This document shows, piece by piece, positions 5,525-12,160 of a stretch of 12,160 nt of DNA. The stretch's first letter is position 1. The number at the start of each line of letters is the position of its first letter. Position numbers and translations under genes: made by a program. Below the pieces are notes generated by a model. The model ran no database searches and was not told the DNA's origin. It saw only the letters and a list, made by a program, of their open reading frames with translations. The stretch spans positions 1 through 12,160 of the forward strand of contig BDTL01000166.1 of the NCBI GenBank assembly GCA_002898115.1. Reading direction: 5' to 3'. This stretch comes from a bacterium BMS3Bbin02 (GTDB lineage Bacteria; Actinomycetota; Acidimicrobiia; Spongiisociales; UBA5794).

Positions 5525-6739
5525 TCACCCGAGCCAGGCGACGAGCGCGTCGGACCAGAGGACGAGTGCGCCACGCTCTTCGCTCCGTTCGCGCAACTCC
5601 CGATCGTTTGATACGACAACGGTGTAGGGAGCCGCTGCCCGCTCGACAATTGCGTCATCGGCGCTTTGATGCGACGGGGCGAACGCAACGTCGACCAGCC
5701 TGCCGGAACGCACAGCTCGCTCGCCCTCCTTGGCGGAATCGAACACGACCAGAACCGAACCGTTGCTGGCGCGACGTGCCAGTTTGGAGAGCCTCCGCTC
5801 GACCTCGCGCCGCGCCTCAGCGGGGTCCGTCATCGCCTTCCCCAACGCAAATGAGAGGTTGTAGCCGTCGATCACCCAACGAGATTGTGGGGAGTGATCG
5901 AGCAGCCACGCAACGGCTTCCTTACTGTCCGGGCGTACACCAGGTGGCAATGATGGTCGCCGATCGATCTCGGCACTGACCACGTCGGACGAACCGACAG
6001 ATCCCACCGGACGGCCACCTGAGGAGAGAGCGACAAGCTGGTCGAGTTCGCGAGCAAACCGAACCGGGTCGCTACGGTCGTGTTCAATCTCGCCACTTTG
6101 TATCTGGCGCAACAGAGTTGCCCGCTCGGTCTTCAGCTTGCGCACCTCGGATCGAGCGTTTTCCCGATCCTCGCGCAGGGTTGCGGATTCATTCCGAGCG
6201 AGCTGTAACTCGGCGGCCGCAGCCGCGGAGGCCCTCCGATCAGCATCGTTTGTTCGTTCGAGGTCTCGTAGCCGGCGCCGCAGGCCTTCAATCTTCCCGT
6301 CGATATCCTCCAACTTTTCGGCCGCTGTCAGTTCCTTGCGCAGTGCCTCGATTCGGCGCTTCGCTTCGCCAAGCTGTGTCGCGGCCGCACGTAGCTCGTC
6401 GGCCTGTTTCCGATTGAGGACAGCGCTAGCTGCCGCCTCAGACTCCACGATACGCGTCGCCACACTGTGCCACCACGCAGCCGGTTGGTCGACAAACCCC
6501 TGGACAAGGGCGTTGTCAAACGGCCCGCGATCAGCGATCTGCTTACGAAACCAATCGTTTTCGACGATGGCATTGAGGAGGGTCCCCGCCAGGGGCGGTG
6601 GTAGCCTTCCACCGCTGTACCGTTCGACGGGTCGCAGGGCAGCCGGAACGTCATCCAGATCAAGATCACGCACGACGCTGCGCGCGATCTGCACAACATC
6701 ATCAAACGATCGTGCATGACGTATCCAAAACCGCTTCAT
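5525..6739 (-). CDS. Coiled-coil protein with C-terminal NYN (PIN-like) RNase domain
   Basis: This 404-residue minus-strand protein starts at ATG 6737-6739 with AGGAGG about 9 bases upstream. Three parts can be seen. Residues 1-110 form a helical N-terminal region with no recognised motif. Residues about 112-215 are a charged, heptad-like coiled coil (ELRAAATQLGEAKRRIEALRKEL, EGLRRRLRDLERT, SEVRKLKTERATLLRQI). Residues about 285-404 form a NYN/YacP-like domain with VIDGYN (Asp291), VVFDSA (Asp334), SADDAIVE (Asp361, Asp362) and VVVSNDREL (Asp379). These acidic residues are the expected metal site of a PIN-like ribonuclease. NYN proteins of this shape are known in actinobacteria, but their RNA targets are mostly unknown. 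It is divergent from the ilv operon and convergent with the lipoprotein cassette. The family call is good; nuclease activity is inferred from the conserved acids. Confidence 0.88.
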   Translation of the reverse strand: MKRFWIRHARSFDDVVQIARSVVRDLDLDDVPAALRPVERYSGGRLPPPLAGTLLNAIVENDWFRKQIADRGPFDNALVQGFVDQPAAWWHSVATRIVESEAAASAVLNRKQADELRAAATQLGEAKRRIEALRKELTAAEKLEDIDGKIEGLRRRLRDLERTNDADRRASAAAAAELQLARNESATLREDRENARSEVRKLKTERATLLRQIQSGEIEHDRSDPVRFARELDQLVALSSGGRPVGSVGSSDVVSAEIDRRPSLPPGVRPDSKEAVAWLLDHSPQSRWVIDGYNLSFALGKAMTDPAEARREVERRLSKLARRASNGSVLVVFDSAKEGERAVRSGRLVDVAFAPSHQSADDAIVERAAAPYTVVVSNDRELRERSEERGALVLWSDALVAWLG

Positions 6740-6782
6740 CTGCCTCTGCCTCCTCCCGATAGACTCGTCAATGTCGATGAGC

Positions 6783-6810
6783 TTGACACCAAGTCACAGG
6801 ATGCCATACT
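6783..6810 (+). promoter_or_regulatory. Promoter of the ilv-leu operon
   Basis: A consensus TTGACA (6783-6788) is followed after 16 bases by CATACT (6805-6810, 4 of 6 matches to TATAAT). A start near 6816-6818 would give a leader RNA of about 160 bases before ilvB, with the leader peptide beginning about 24 bases in. That is the usual geometry of an attenuator-controlled operon. Confidence 0.65.
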
Positions 6811-6840
6811 CGTCGCACAAGTTCGTTAAAGGAACTCGAC

Positions 6841-6876
6841 ATGGCCCGGACCCTCAACCTCGTAATTCTTAGGTAG
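6841..6876 (+). CDS. Branched-chain amino acid leader peptide (MARTLNLVILR)
   Basis: An 11-codon frame starts at ATG 6841 with AAAGGA at 6828-6833, seven bases upstream, and ends at TAG 6874. Codons 7-10 are Leu-Val-Ile-Leu, with another Leu at codon 5, so five of eleven residues are branched-chain. It precedes a hairpin and an intrinsic terminator and then ilvB. In enterobacterial and corynebacterial ilv operons, ribosome stalling on such codons when charged tRNA is scarce allows transcription to continue; the same role is inferred here. The peptide itself likely has no further function. Confidence 0.85.
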   Translation: MARTLNLVILR

Positions 6877-6908
6877 GCGCATAGAAACGCCGTAGTTTCT
6901 CATGCGCC
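6876..6908 (+). promoter_or_regulatory. Leader RNA hairpin of the ilv attenuator
   Basis: GGCGCAT-AGAAAC (6876-6888) pairs with GTTTCT-C-ATGCGCC (6895-6908). This makes a 13-bp stem with one bulged C (6901) and a 6-base loop. It begins at the last base of the leader stop codon, so a ribosome on the leader would mask its 5' arm. It probably acts as the pause or protector hairpin. I did not find a strong alternative pairing that would clearly disrupt the terminator. Confidence 0.75.
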
Positions 6909-6911
6909 GAC

Positions 6912-6935
6912 ACCCTCCTCACGGAGGGTTTTTTT
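6912..6935 (+). terminator. Intrinsic terminator (attenuator) before ilvB
   Basis: ACCCTCC (6912-6918) and GGAGGGT (6923-6929) form a perfect 7-bp GC-rich stem with loop TCAC, and a run of seven T ends at 6935. It lies between the leader peptide and the ilvB ribosome site, on the coding strand, so it must be read through for the operon to be expressed. Confidence 0.9.
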
Positions 6936-6978
6936 GTACCCACACCAACGAATCGCACCATCACAACGGAGCACCACG

Positions 6979-8697
6979 ATGAGCGAACAACTCACCGGAG
7001 CACAAGCCCTTCTACGATCCCTCGAGCTCGAGGGTGTCGAGGTAGCGTTCGGGGTACCGGGCGGTGCGGTACTACCGCTCTACGACCCGCTGTTGGACTC
7101 CTCTATTCGCCACGTTCTCGCCCGCCACGAACAGGGGGCAGGCCACATGGCATCCGGGTACGCTCACGCTTCCGGCAAGGTCGGCGTCACCATTGCGACC
7201 TCCGGACCCGGGGCAACCAACCTGGTAACGCCACTCGCAGACGCGTATGCGGATTCAATCCCTGTCGTTGCCATCACCGGTCAGGTCGCTTCATCATCGA
7301 TCGGATACGACGCGTTCCAGGAGGCGCACACATGGGGAATCACCGCCCCATGTACGAAACACAACTACCTCGTCACTGACGTCAACGACATCCCCGATGT
7401 CGTGCGCGAAGCGTTCCACCTGGCCGCAACCGGCCGCCAGGGACCGGTGCTTGTTGACATTCCGAAAGACGTTCTCGCAGCGACGATGACGTGGACTGGA
7501 GGTGGAACGGTGAACCTCCCGGGATACAAACCCAGATCCGAGGGTCATCACAAGCAGATCTCTGCTGCGGTGAAGCTCCTCCTCGAATCCGAACGCCCCG
7601 TGTTCTACGCCGGCGGTGGCCTGGTTCGGGCAGAAGCCTCCCAAGAAGCGCTCGCGTTTGCGAAAGCCGCGAACTTACCAGTCGTAACAACATTGATGGC
7701 ACGCGGCGTGATTCCAGACTCGTACGAGAAGCACCTCGGCATGCCGGGAATGCACGGCACCTACGCAGCAACCATGTCCCTGCAAAAGGCCGACCTTCTC
7801 GTAACGATCGGCGCCAGATTCGACGACCGGGTAACGGGGAAGGTGTCAGCATTTGCACCATACGCCAAGGTGATCCACGTTGATATCGATCCCGCCGAGA
7901 TCGGCAAGGTCCGCAACGCCGAGGTCCCGATCGTAGGCCATGCCAGGGCAGTGTTGAGTCAGCTCATCGCCGAACTCGCGAAACAACTCGACGGTGAGCC
8001 CGCTCCCAAGAACCAGCCTTGGATCGACACGGTTCTCGGATGGCGCCACGACAATCCGCTCGTCTACGACCAGCGGCCCGACGGCCCGATTCTCCAGCAA
8101 TACTTCATCGACGAACTCTCCCGGCAAATGGGAGACACCGCCATCGTCTGCGCCGGAGTTGGCCAGCATCAGATGTGGACATCGCAGTTCTGGAGGTTCG
8201 AGCGCCCGAACGCGTGGGTGAACTCCGGGGGTCTCGGCACGATGGGCTACGCGGTGCCTGCAGCAGTTGGTGCACAGGCCGCAATGCCCGACACGACAGT
8301 GTGGGCAATCGATGGTGACGGCTGTTTCCAAATGACAAGCCAGGAACTGATCACGGCGGCGATCGAGGGATTTCCCGTGAAGATCGCGATCATGAACAAC
8401 GGCGCCCTCGGTATGGTGAAACAGTGGCAGAACCTGTTCTACGATGGGCGGCTCTCCGGAGTTGACCTCTCCGGGGGTCTTCCCGATTTCGTCATGCTTG
8501 CTGAAGCAATGGGATGTGTCGGGATGCGCGTCGACAACCCTGCGGATGTGCCGGCCATCATCGAAAAGGCAATGAGCGTAACGGACAAACCCGTCGTTAT
8601 CGAGGTCGTCTGCGACCCGGAAGAGATGGTATTCCCGATGGTGCCTGCCGGTGGTTCCAACGACGATGTCGTACTCAACAAGGACGGCCTGAAATGA
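6979..8697 (+). CDS. ilvB: Acetolactate synthase, large (catalytic) subunit
   Basis: IlvB condenses two pyruvates to 2-acetolactate, or pyruvate with 2-oxobutyrate to 2-aceto-2-hydroxybutyrate, using thiamine diphosphate, Mg2+ and FAD. It is the first shared step to valine, leucine and isoleucine. The 572-residue protein starts at ATG 6979 with GGAG at 6968-6971; a TTG at 6934 in the same frame lies in the terminator T-run and is rejected. Visible motifs are the N-terminal pyrimidine-binding domain with FGVPGGAVLPLYD and the catalytic Glu51 in RHEQGAGHMASGYA, then TSGPGATNLVT and ITGQVASSSIGYDAFQE. The central FAD region follows, and the C-terminal thiamine motif has GDG (residues 446-448) and NN (473-474), followed by MVKQWQ. 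Length and motifs are complete. The stop overlaps the ilvN start as ATGA, so the subunits are translationally coupled. Confidence 0.97.
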   Translation: MSEQLTGAQALLRSLELEGVEVAFGVPGGAVLPLYDPLLDSSIRHVLARHEQGAGHMASGYAHASGKVGVTIATSGPGATNLVTPLADAYADSIPVVAITGQVASSSIGYDAFQEAHTWGITAPCTKHNYLVTDVNDIPDVVREAFHLAATGRQGPVLVDIPKDVLAATMTWTGGGTVNLPGYKPRSEGHHKQISAAVKLLLESERPVFYAGGGLVRAEASQEALAFAKAANLPVVTTLMARGVIPDSYEKHLGMPGMHGTYAATMSLQKADLLVTIGARFDDRVTGKVSAFAPYAKVIHVDIDPAEIGKVRNAEVPIVGHARAVLSQLIAELAKQLDGEPAPKNQPWIDTVLGWRHDNPLVYDQRPDGPILQQYFIDELSRQMGDTAIVCAGVGQHQMWTSQFWRFERPNAWVNSGGLGTMGYAVPAAVGAQAAMPDTTVWAIDGDGCFQMTSQELITAAIEGFPVKIAIMNNGALGMVKQWQNLFYDGRLSGVDLSGGLPDFVMLAEAMGCVGMRVDNPADVPAIIEKAMSVTDKPVVIEVVCDPEEMVFPMVPAGGSNDDVVLNKDGLK

Positions 8698-9188
8698 ACC
8701 ATCTGATCAGCGTCCTTGTTGAAAACAAACCTGGAGTTCTCGCACGAGTCGCGACAATGTTCGCCCGACGCGGCTTCAACATTCACTCCCTCACAGTCGG
8801 CCCAACCGCCGAGGAGGGTATGTCTCGAATGACCGTCGTCGCCGACACGCCCGAAGTCGAGCAGATCACGAAGCAGCTCTACAAGCTGGTCCATACCGTG
8901 AAGGTCACCGAGTTTGAGCCCGGTCAAGCAGTAGTGCGCGAACTCATGTTGGTGAAGATCAACGCCGATCCGAAACGTCGCTCCGAGGTACTCAACGCCG
9001 CATCAGTGTTCGACGCATCAGCTGTCGACATCGGATCAAGTTCACTGACGTTCCAGGTTACGGGCACACCGGAAATGCTTGCGGACTTCCTTGAGATGAT
9101 GCGACCCTATGGTGTGTCCGCGCTCGTCAAGTCCGGACGGATCGCACTCGCAAAGAACTCGAAGACAAAGGCAGCGGCCGGGCCATAA
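8694..9188 (+). CDS. ilvN: Acetolactate synthase, small (regulatory) subunit
   Basis: This is the regulatory partner of IlvB; in the family it raises catalytic activity and binds valine for feedback inhibition. The 164-residue protein starts at ATG 8694, overlapping the ilvB stop by four bases (ATGA), with AAGGA about 9 bases upstream. The N-terminal ACT domain (residues about 3-75) has the typical opening HLISVLVENKPGVLARVATMFARRGFNIHSLTVG. The rest is the usual C-terminal small-subunit domain (RELMLVKINADPKRRSEVL, and EMLADFLEMMRPYGVSALVKSGRIAL). The length is normal for the bacterial type and nothing is missing. Some databases call this gene ilvH. Confidence 0.97.
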   Translation: MNHLISVLVENKPGVLARVATMFARRGFNIHSLTVGPTAEEGMSRMTVVADTPEVEQITKQLYKLVHTVKVTEFEPGQAVVRELMLVKINADPKRRSEVLNAASVFDASAVDIGSSSLTFQVTGTPEMLADFLEMMRPYGVSALVKSGRIALAKNSKTKAAAGP

Positions 9189-9230
9189 GTCCCGACCAAC
9201 ATCACCACACGGTGAGGAGCACCAGAACCA

Positions 9231-10247
9231 ATGACAGACATGTACTACGAGAAGGACGCTAACCCTGCCTTGATCGCGAACCGCCGCGTCGCGGTCCTCG
9301 GTTTTGGGAGCCAGGGTCACGCCCACGCCTTGAACCTCAAGGACTCCGGCGTCGACGTCATTGTCGGGTTGCGGGAAAACTCGGCTCGGCGCGATCTCGC
9401 AGCTGCCAACGGTCTCAAGGTCGCCACGCCGCAAGAGGCTGCCGATTGGGCCGACCTCACCATGGTCCTCGTCCCGGATCAACATCAAGCAGAGCTCTAC
9501 TCCGAGGCGATCGCCCCGACGCTCCAGCCCGGTGATGCTTTGTTTTTTGCCCACGGGTTCAACATCCACTTCGGTTACATCAAGGCTCCTACTGATGTCG
9601 ACGTCGCCATGGTCGCCCCCAAGGGGCCCGGCCACCTTGTCCGCCGCCAATACCAGGAGAACAGCGGCGTACCGGCGCTGATCGCAGTCCATCAGGACGC
9701 CTCCGGCTCGGCGAAACAGCTCGCTCTCTCATACGCCCATGGCATCGGCGGAACTCGTGCAGGTGTCATCGAGACAACGTTCAAGGACGAAACCGAAACC
9801 GACCTGTTCGGGGAACAGGTCATCCTGTGCGGCGGAGTCGACGAGATGATCCGGGCCGCGTTCGAGACGTTGACTGACGCCGGTTACGCACCGGAGATGG
9901 CGTACTTTGAAGTCCTCCACGAGCTCAAGTTGATCGTCGACCTGCTCTGGGAAGGCGGTATATCGTGGATGCGCTACTCCGTATCCGACACCGCCGAATA
10001 CGGCGATGTCACCCGCGGTCCGCGCATCGTCACCGAAGACACGCGTGCCGCCATGCGAGAGATTCTTGCCGAGATCCAGTCGGGCGAGTTCGCTCGTGAG
10101 TGGATGGCGGAAAGTGCGGCCGGGGCCCCAATTCTTCTCGCGGCTCGTCGCGCAGTTGCGGACCATCCCATCGAGGCCGTCGGCAAACAACTCCGCGCAA
10201 TGATGCCGTTCCTTGTCGAAAAGAGTCCTGAGAACGAAGGAATCTGA
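9231..10247 (+). CDS. ilvC: Ketol-acid reductoisomerase (class I)
   Basis: IlvC isomerises and reduces acetolactate or acetohydroxybutyrate to the 2,3-dihydroxy acids, using NADPH and Mg2+. The 338-residue length is that of class I enzymes. The ATG at 9231 has GAGGAG at 9214-9219. The Rossmann motif GFGSQGHAHALN is at residues 24-35. Arg48 and Ser51 (GLRENS) sit where NADPH-phosphate contacts are expected, but the next position, usually Ser in a K/R-S-x-S pattern, is Arg53. Catalytic and metal residues are present: His108 in AHGFNIHF, Lys131 in KGPGH, Asp191 and Glu195 in DLFGEQ, Glu227 and Glu231 in YFEVLHEL, and the late SVSDTAEYG segment. The gene lies 42 bases after ilvN with no promoter or terminator between, so it is in the same operon. 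Confidence 0.97.
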   Translation: MTDMYYEKDANPALIANRRVAVLGFGSQGHAHALNLKDSGVDVIVGLRENSARRDLAAANGLKVATPQEAADWADLTMVLVPDQHQAELYSEAIAPTLQPGDALFFAHGFNIHFGYIKAPTDVDVAMVAPKGPGHLVRRQYQENSGVPALIAVHQDASGSAKQLALSYAHGIGGTRAGVIETTFKDETETDLFGEQVILCGGVDEMIRAAFETLTDAGYAPEMAYFEVLHELKLIVDLLWEGGISWMRYSVSDTAEYGDVTRGPRIVTEDTRAAMREILAEIQSGEFAREWMAESAAGAPILLAARRAVADHPIEAVGKQLRAMMPFLVEKSPENEGI

Positions 10248-10252
10248 GACCT

Positions 10253-10303
10253 GTGACCGTGTCCTCCACTGCGTTGTTGCTACCGAGCCTGCTTCTTATG
10301 TAG
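10253..10303 (+). CDS. Leucine-rich leader peptide before leuA
   Basis: A 16-codon frame beginning GTG at 10253 reads VTVSSTALLLPSLLLM and ends at TAG 10301-10303. Six of its codons are leucine, in two runs of three (TTG TTG CTA and CTG CTT CTT). A second GTG at 10259 is an alternative start. AAGGA at 10237-10241, inside the end of ilvC, can serve as the ribosome site, and the frame starts 5 bases after the ilvC stop, so reinitiation is also possible. Leucine-rich leaders before leuA are known in several bacteria, and the position exactly in front of leuA supports the same role. It is not in a database that I can check here. Confidence 0.7.
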   Translation: MTVSSTALLLPSLLLM

Positions 10304-10326
10304 CCGGGCGGCTCCGTCGACCCGGC
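10282..10326 (+). promoter_or_regulatory. Two mutually exclusive leader RNA pairings before leuA
   Basis: One hairpin pairs GCCGGG (10303-10308) with CCCGGC (10321-10326). Alternatively, 10282-10289 (ACCGAGCC, inside the leucine codons) can pair with 10310-10317 (GGCTCCGT) with one mismatch, using the loop of the first hairpin; both together would be a pseudoknot. A ribosome stalled on the leucine codons would block the second pairing. No T-run follows, so any control would have to be by translation, RNA stability or Rho rather than an intrinsic terminator. Confidence 0.45.
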
Positions 10327-10367
10327 ACGCAGGTCCGTTGGCCACTTCAACTCAGCAAGGATTACTC

Positions 10368-11879
10368 ATGACAGACAGACTCATTATTCTCGACACGACA
10401 TTGCGAGACGGTGAACAGGCGCCCGGCATAGCGCTCTCGCCGGACGACAAGGTTGCAATCGCGCATCAACTTGCCAAGTTGCAGGTAGATGTCATTGAAG
10501 CGGGCTTCGCCGCCTCGTCGCCAGGCGACTTTCTTTCTGTGTCACGCATTGCCGCCGAAGTACGGGGACCCGTCATTGCTAGCCTCGCGCGCACCACACC
10601 GGACGACATCGACCAGGCCGCTGATGCTGTAAAAGCCGCCGAACGGTCCCGTATCCACGTCTTCATCTCAACATCGCAGATCCACATGGAACAGATGTTG
10701 CGGATGAACAAACAGGAGGTCCTGGAGGCAATCACCGAAAGTGTGACACGCGCCAAGCGGTACTGCGACGACATCGAGTTCTCGCCCCAGGACGCGACCC
10801 GGACAGACCCGGATTTCGTTGTCGAGACGTGCCGCGCCGCCGTTGCGGCCGGCGCGACCACGATCAACATCCCCGACACCGTCGGGTACGCCATGCCGGA
10901 ACACTTCGCAGGCCTTATGACGAAGGTCTACGACGAGGTGCGCCAGGGCAACCAGGACGTGATCTTGTCCACCCATTGCCACAACGACCTCGGTCTCGCC
11001 GTGGCCAACTCGCTGTCAGCGATCGAGGCCGGCGCACGTCAGATCGAAGGCGCCATCAACGGTATCGGCGAACGCGCCGGCAACACCTCGACCGAGGAAA
11101 TCATCATGGCGATCAAGACCCGTCAGGACTATTTCGACGTCGAGGTCGGGGCGAACACCACGGAGATCGTCGAGACCTCTCGCCTCGTCTCGCGACTCAC
11201 CGGTTATCCGGTGCAGTTCAACAAGGCGGTGGTCGGCAGGAATGCTTTCGCCCACGAATCGGGCATCCATCAGCACGGTGTTCTGCAGAATCGCGAGACA
11301 TACGAGATCATGGATCCTGCCGCCATCGGCCACGAATCAGTCCTCGTACTCGGGAAGCATTCCGGCCGGGCAGCGTTCGCCGACGCCCTTTCGAAAATGG
11401 ATATCCAGCTCGACGAAAAGGCCTTCGAGCGAGCCTTCAGGCGCTTCAAGGAGCTCGCCGATCGGAAAGGCGAGATCAGCGAGAGCGGGCTGAGAGCCAT
11501 CATTTCTACGCAGTCCGTGGTTCCTCGCGGAGAAGTCAAGCTTGTTGGTATTCGCGTATCCGGCGGATACGATCAGACTCCCGAAGCAGTTGTCACAGTC
11601 GAGCGAGGTGGCGTCGAGCAGACGGTCACGGGAGAGGGTGACGGCATGGTGAACGCCGCATTCGTTGCGCTCCAGGATGCGTTCGATACAGCGGCGACCT
11701 TGTTGGACTATCGCGTGAACCCCATAACATCCGGCGCTGACGCAATGGCTGAGGTCAACGTCATTGTCCAGGTGGGCCCGGCAACGTTCTCGGGGAGAGG
11801 TGTCTCGACCGACGTGGTCGAAGGATCGGCGCGCGCCTTTGTTGCGGCACTCAACAAAACCCTCCCGGACATGGAGTAA
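10368..11879 (+). CDS. leuA: 2-Isopropylmalate synthase
   Basis: LeuA joins acetyl-CoA and 2-oxoisovalerate to 2-isopropylmalate, the committed step to leucine, and is normally inhibited by leucine. The 503-residue protein starts at ATG 10368 with AAGGA at 10357-10361; a TTG at 10338 in the same frame is less likely. The length fits the roughly 510-residue bacterial (E. coli-like) type rather than the roughly 600-residue form of Streptomyces and Mycobacterium. The TIM-barrel motifs are DTTLRDGEQ (residues 9-17, with Arg13 and the metal ligand Asp14), the metal-binding THCHNDLG (His203, His205) and NGIGERAGN (231-239). HESGIHQHGVL follows in the linker. The C-terminal regulatory domain (about 375-500) has VGIRVSGGYDQTPEAVV and ends GSARAFVAALNKTL. 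It lies in the ilv operon behind its own leucine-rich leader and is followed after 5 bases by leuB. Confidence 0.97.
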   Translation: MTDRLIILDTTLRDGEQAPGIALSPDDKVAIAHQLAKLQVDVIEAGFAASSPGDFLSVSRIAAEVRGPVIASLARTTPDDIDQAADAVKAAERSRIHVFISTSQIHMEQMLRMNKQEVLEAITESVTRAKRYCDDIEFSPQDATRTDPDFVVETCRAAVAAGATTINIPDTVGYAMPEHFAGLMTKVYDEVRQGNQDVILSTHCHNDLGLAVANSLSAIEAGARQIEGAINGIGERAGNTSTEEIIMAIKTRQDYFDVEVGANTTEIVETSRLVSRLTGYPVQFNKAVVGRNAFAHESGIHQHGVLQNRETYEIMDPAAIGHESVLVLGKHSGRAAFADALSKMDIQLDEKAFERAFRRFKELADRKGEISESGLRAIISTQSVVPRGEVKLVGIRVSGGYDQTPEAVVTVERGGVEQTVTGEGDGMVNAAFVALQDAFDTAATLLDYRVNPITSGADAMAEVNVIVQVGPATFSGRGVSTDVVEGSARAFVAALNKTLPDME

Positions 11880-11884
11880 CGCCC

Positions 11885-12160
11885 ATGGACAGATCGATCG
11901 TCCTCCTACCAGGCGACGGAATCGGACCCGAGATTGTCGCTGAGGCCCGCAAGACACTCGACGCGATCTGCCGGCGGTTCGGACACAACTTCACGATCGA
12001 CGAACGGCCAATGGGAGGCAACGCGATCGACGAGTTCGGCGACCCGCTTCCCCAGAGCACTCTTGAGGCCTGCAAAGCCTCAGACGCCGTCATCCTGGGG
12101 GCGGTGGGGGGACCAAAGTGGGATGACCCGGACGCAAAGACCCGGCCCGAGGCCGGGTTG
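11885..12160 (+). CDS. leuB: 3-Isopropylmalate dehydrogenase, N-terminal part (3' end cut by window)
   Basis: LeuB oxidises and decarboxylates 3-isopropylmalate with NAD+ to the leucine 2-oxoacid precursor. The first 92 codons are present and run off the window end. The ATG at 11885 has GGAG at 11873-11876, inside the end of leuA, and the gap to the leuA stop is 5 bases, so the two are probably coupled. The opening IVLLPGDGIGPEIVAEARK is the family signature, and GAVGGPKWDDP (about residues 73-83) matches the conserved region before the substrate-binding arginines. leuC and leuD, which act between LeuA and LeuB, are not in the window. Tartrate dehydrogenase and isocitrate dehydrogenase relatives share the fold, but the GAVGGPKWD form and the position after leuA favour LeuB. 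Confidence 0.93.
   Translation, partial: MDRSIVLLPGDGIGPEIVAEARKTLDAICRRFGHNFTIDERPMGGNAIDEFGDPLPQSTLEACKASDAVILGAVGGPKWDDPDAKTRPEAGL

Noticed and set aside
6934..6978. TTG start that would lengthen ilvB by 15 residues
   Set aside because: It lies in the T-run of the terminator and has no ribosome site; ATG 6979 has GGAG at good spacing.
10248..10367. T-box or other riboswitch before leuA
   Set aside because: The gap is only 120 bases and lacks T-box conserved boxes and a terminator; the leucine-rich frame explains it better.
10829..11641. 270-codon plus-strand frame inside leuA
   Set aside because: It is the +1 shadow of leuA, with arginine-rich, low-order composition and no family resemblance.
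11337..11957. 206-codon minus-strand frame over the end of leuA and start of leuB
   Set aside because: It is antisense to two well-recognised genes and has no motif; high GC makes such frames common.

Overview
The window looks like part of an actinobacterial chromosome, possibly a less-studied lineage such as Acidimicrobiia; that rank is inference. The reasons are moderately high GC, a coenzyme-F420-type LLM oxidoreductase, a small four-cysteine protein of a kind I associate with actinobacteria, and an ilvB-ilvN-ilvC order preceded by an attenuator-like leader. No mobile element, CRISPR array, tRNA or rRNA was seen.

Layout. (1) 1-1694: the 3' part of a thiamine-diphosphate 2-oxoacid dehydrogenase E1 alpha gene and a complete E1 beta gene; no E2 or E3 gene follows. 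(2) 1691-3042: a 66-residue four-cysteine protein on the minus strand, divergent from an LLM-class F420-dependent oxidoreductase. A perfect 9-bp inverted repeat lies between them. (3) 3228-5515: an accessory secretion cassette made of a trypsin-like secreted protease followed by a lipoprotein, joined by an ATGA overlap. It carries three reading-frame lesions: an in-frame TGA at 3483, a one-base frame change at about 3743-3770, and a C6 tract at 5203-5208. The last splits a two-domain lipoprotein whose second domain is a tandem copy of the first. (4) 5525-6739, minus strand: a coiled-coil protein with a C-terminal NYN/PIN-like nuclease domain. (5) 6783-12160: branched-chain amino acid synthesis, with promoter, leader peptide MARTLNLVILR, hairpin, intrinsic terminator, ilvB, ilvN, ilvC, then a leucine-rich leader peptide, leuA and the start of leuB.

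How the genes work together. IlvB/IlvN make acetolactate or acetohydroxybutyrate and IlvC converts these toward valine and isoleucine. LeuA and LeuB take the valine precursor 2-oxoisovalerate toward leucine. Two separate leader peptides fit two-tier control: one rich in Leu/Val/Ile codons in front of the whole operon, and one rich only in Leu codons in front of the leucine branch. The secretion cassette seems unrelated to this pathway and looks like it is decaying, is switched by frame changes, or contains sequence errors.
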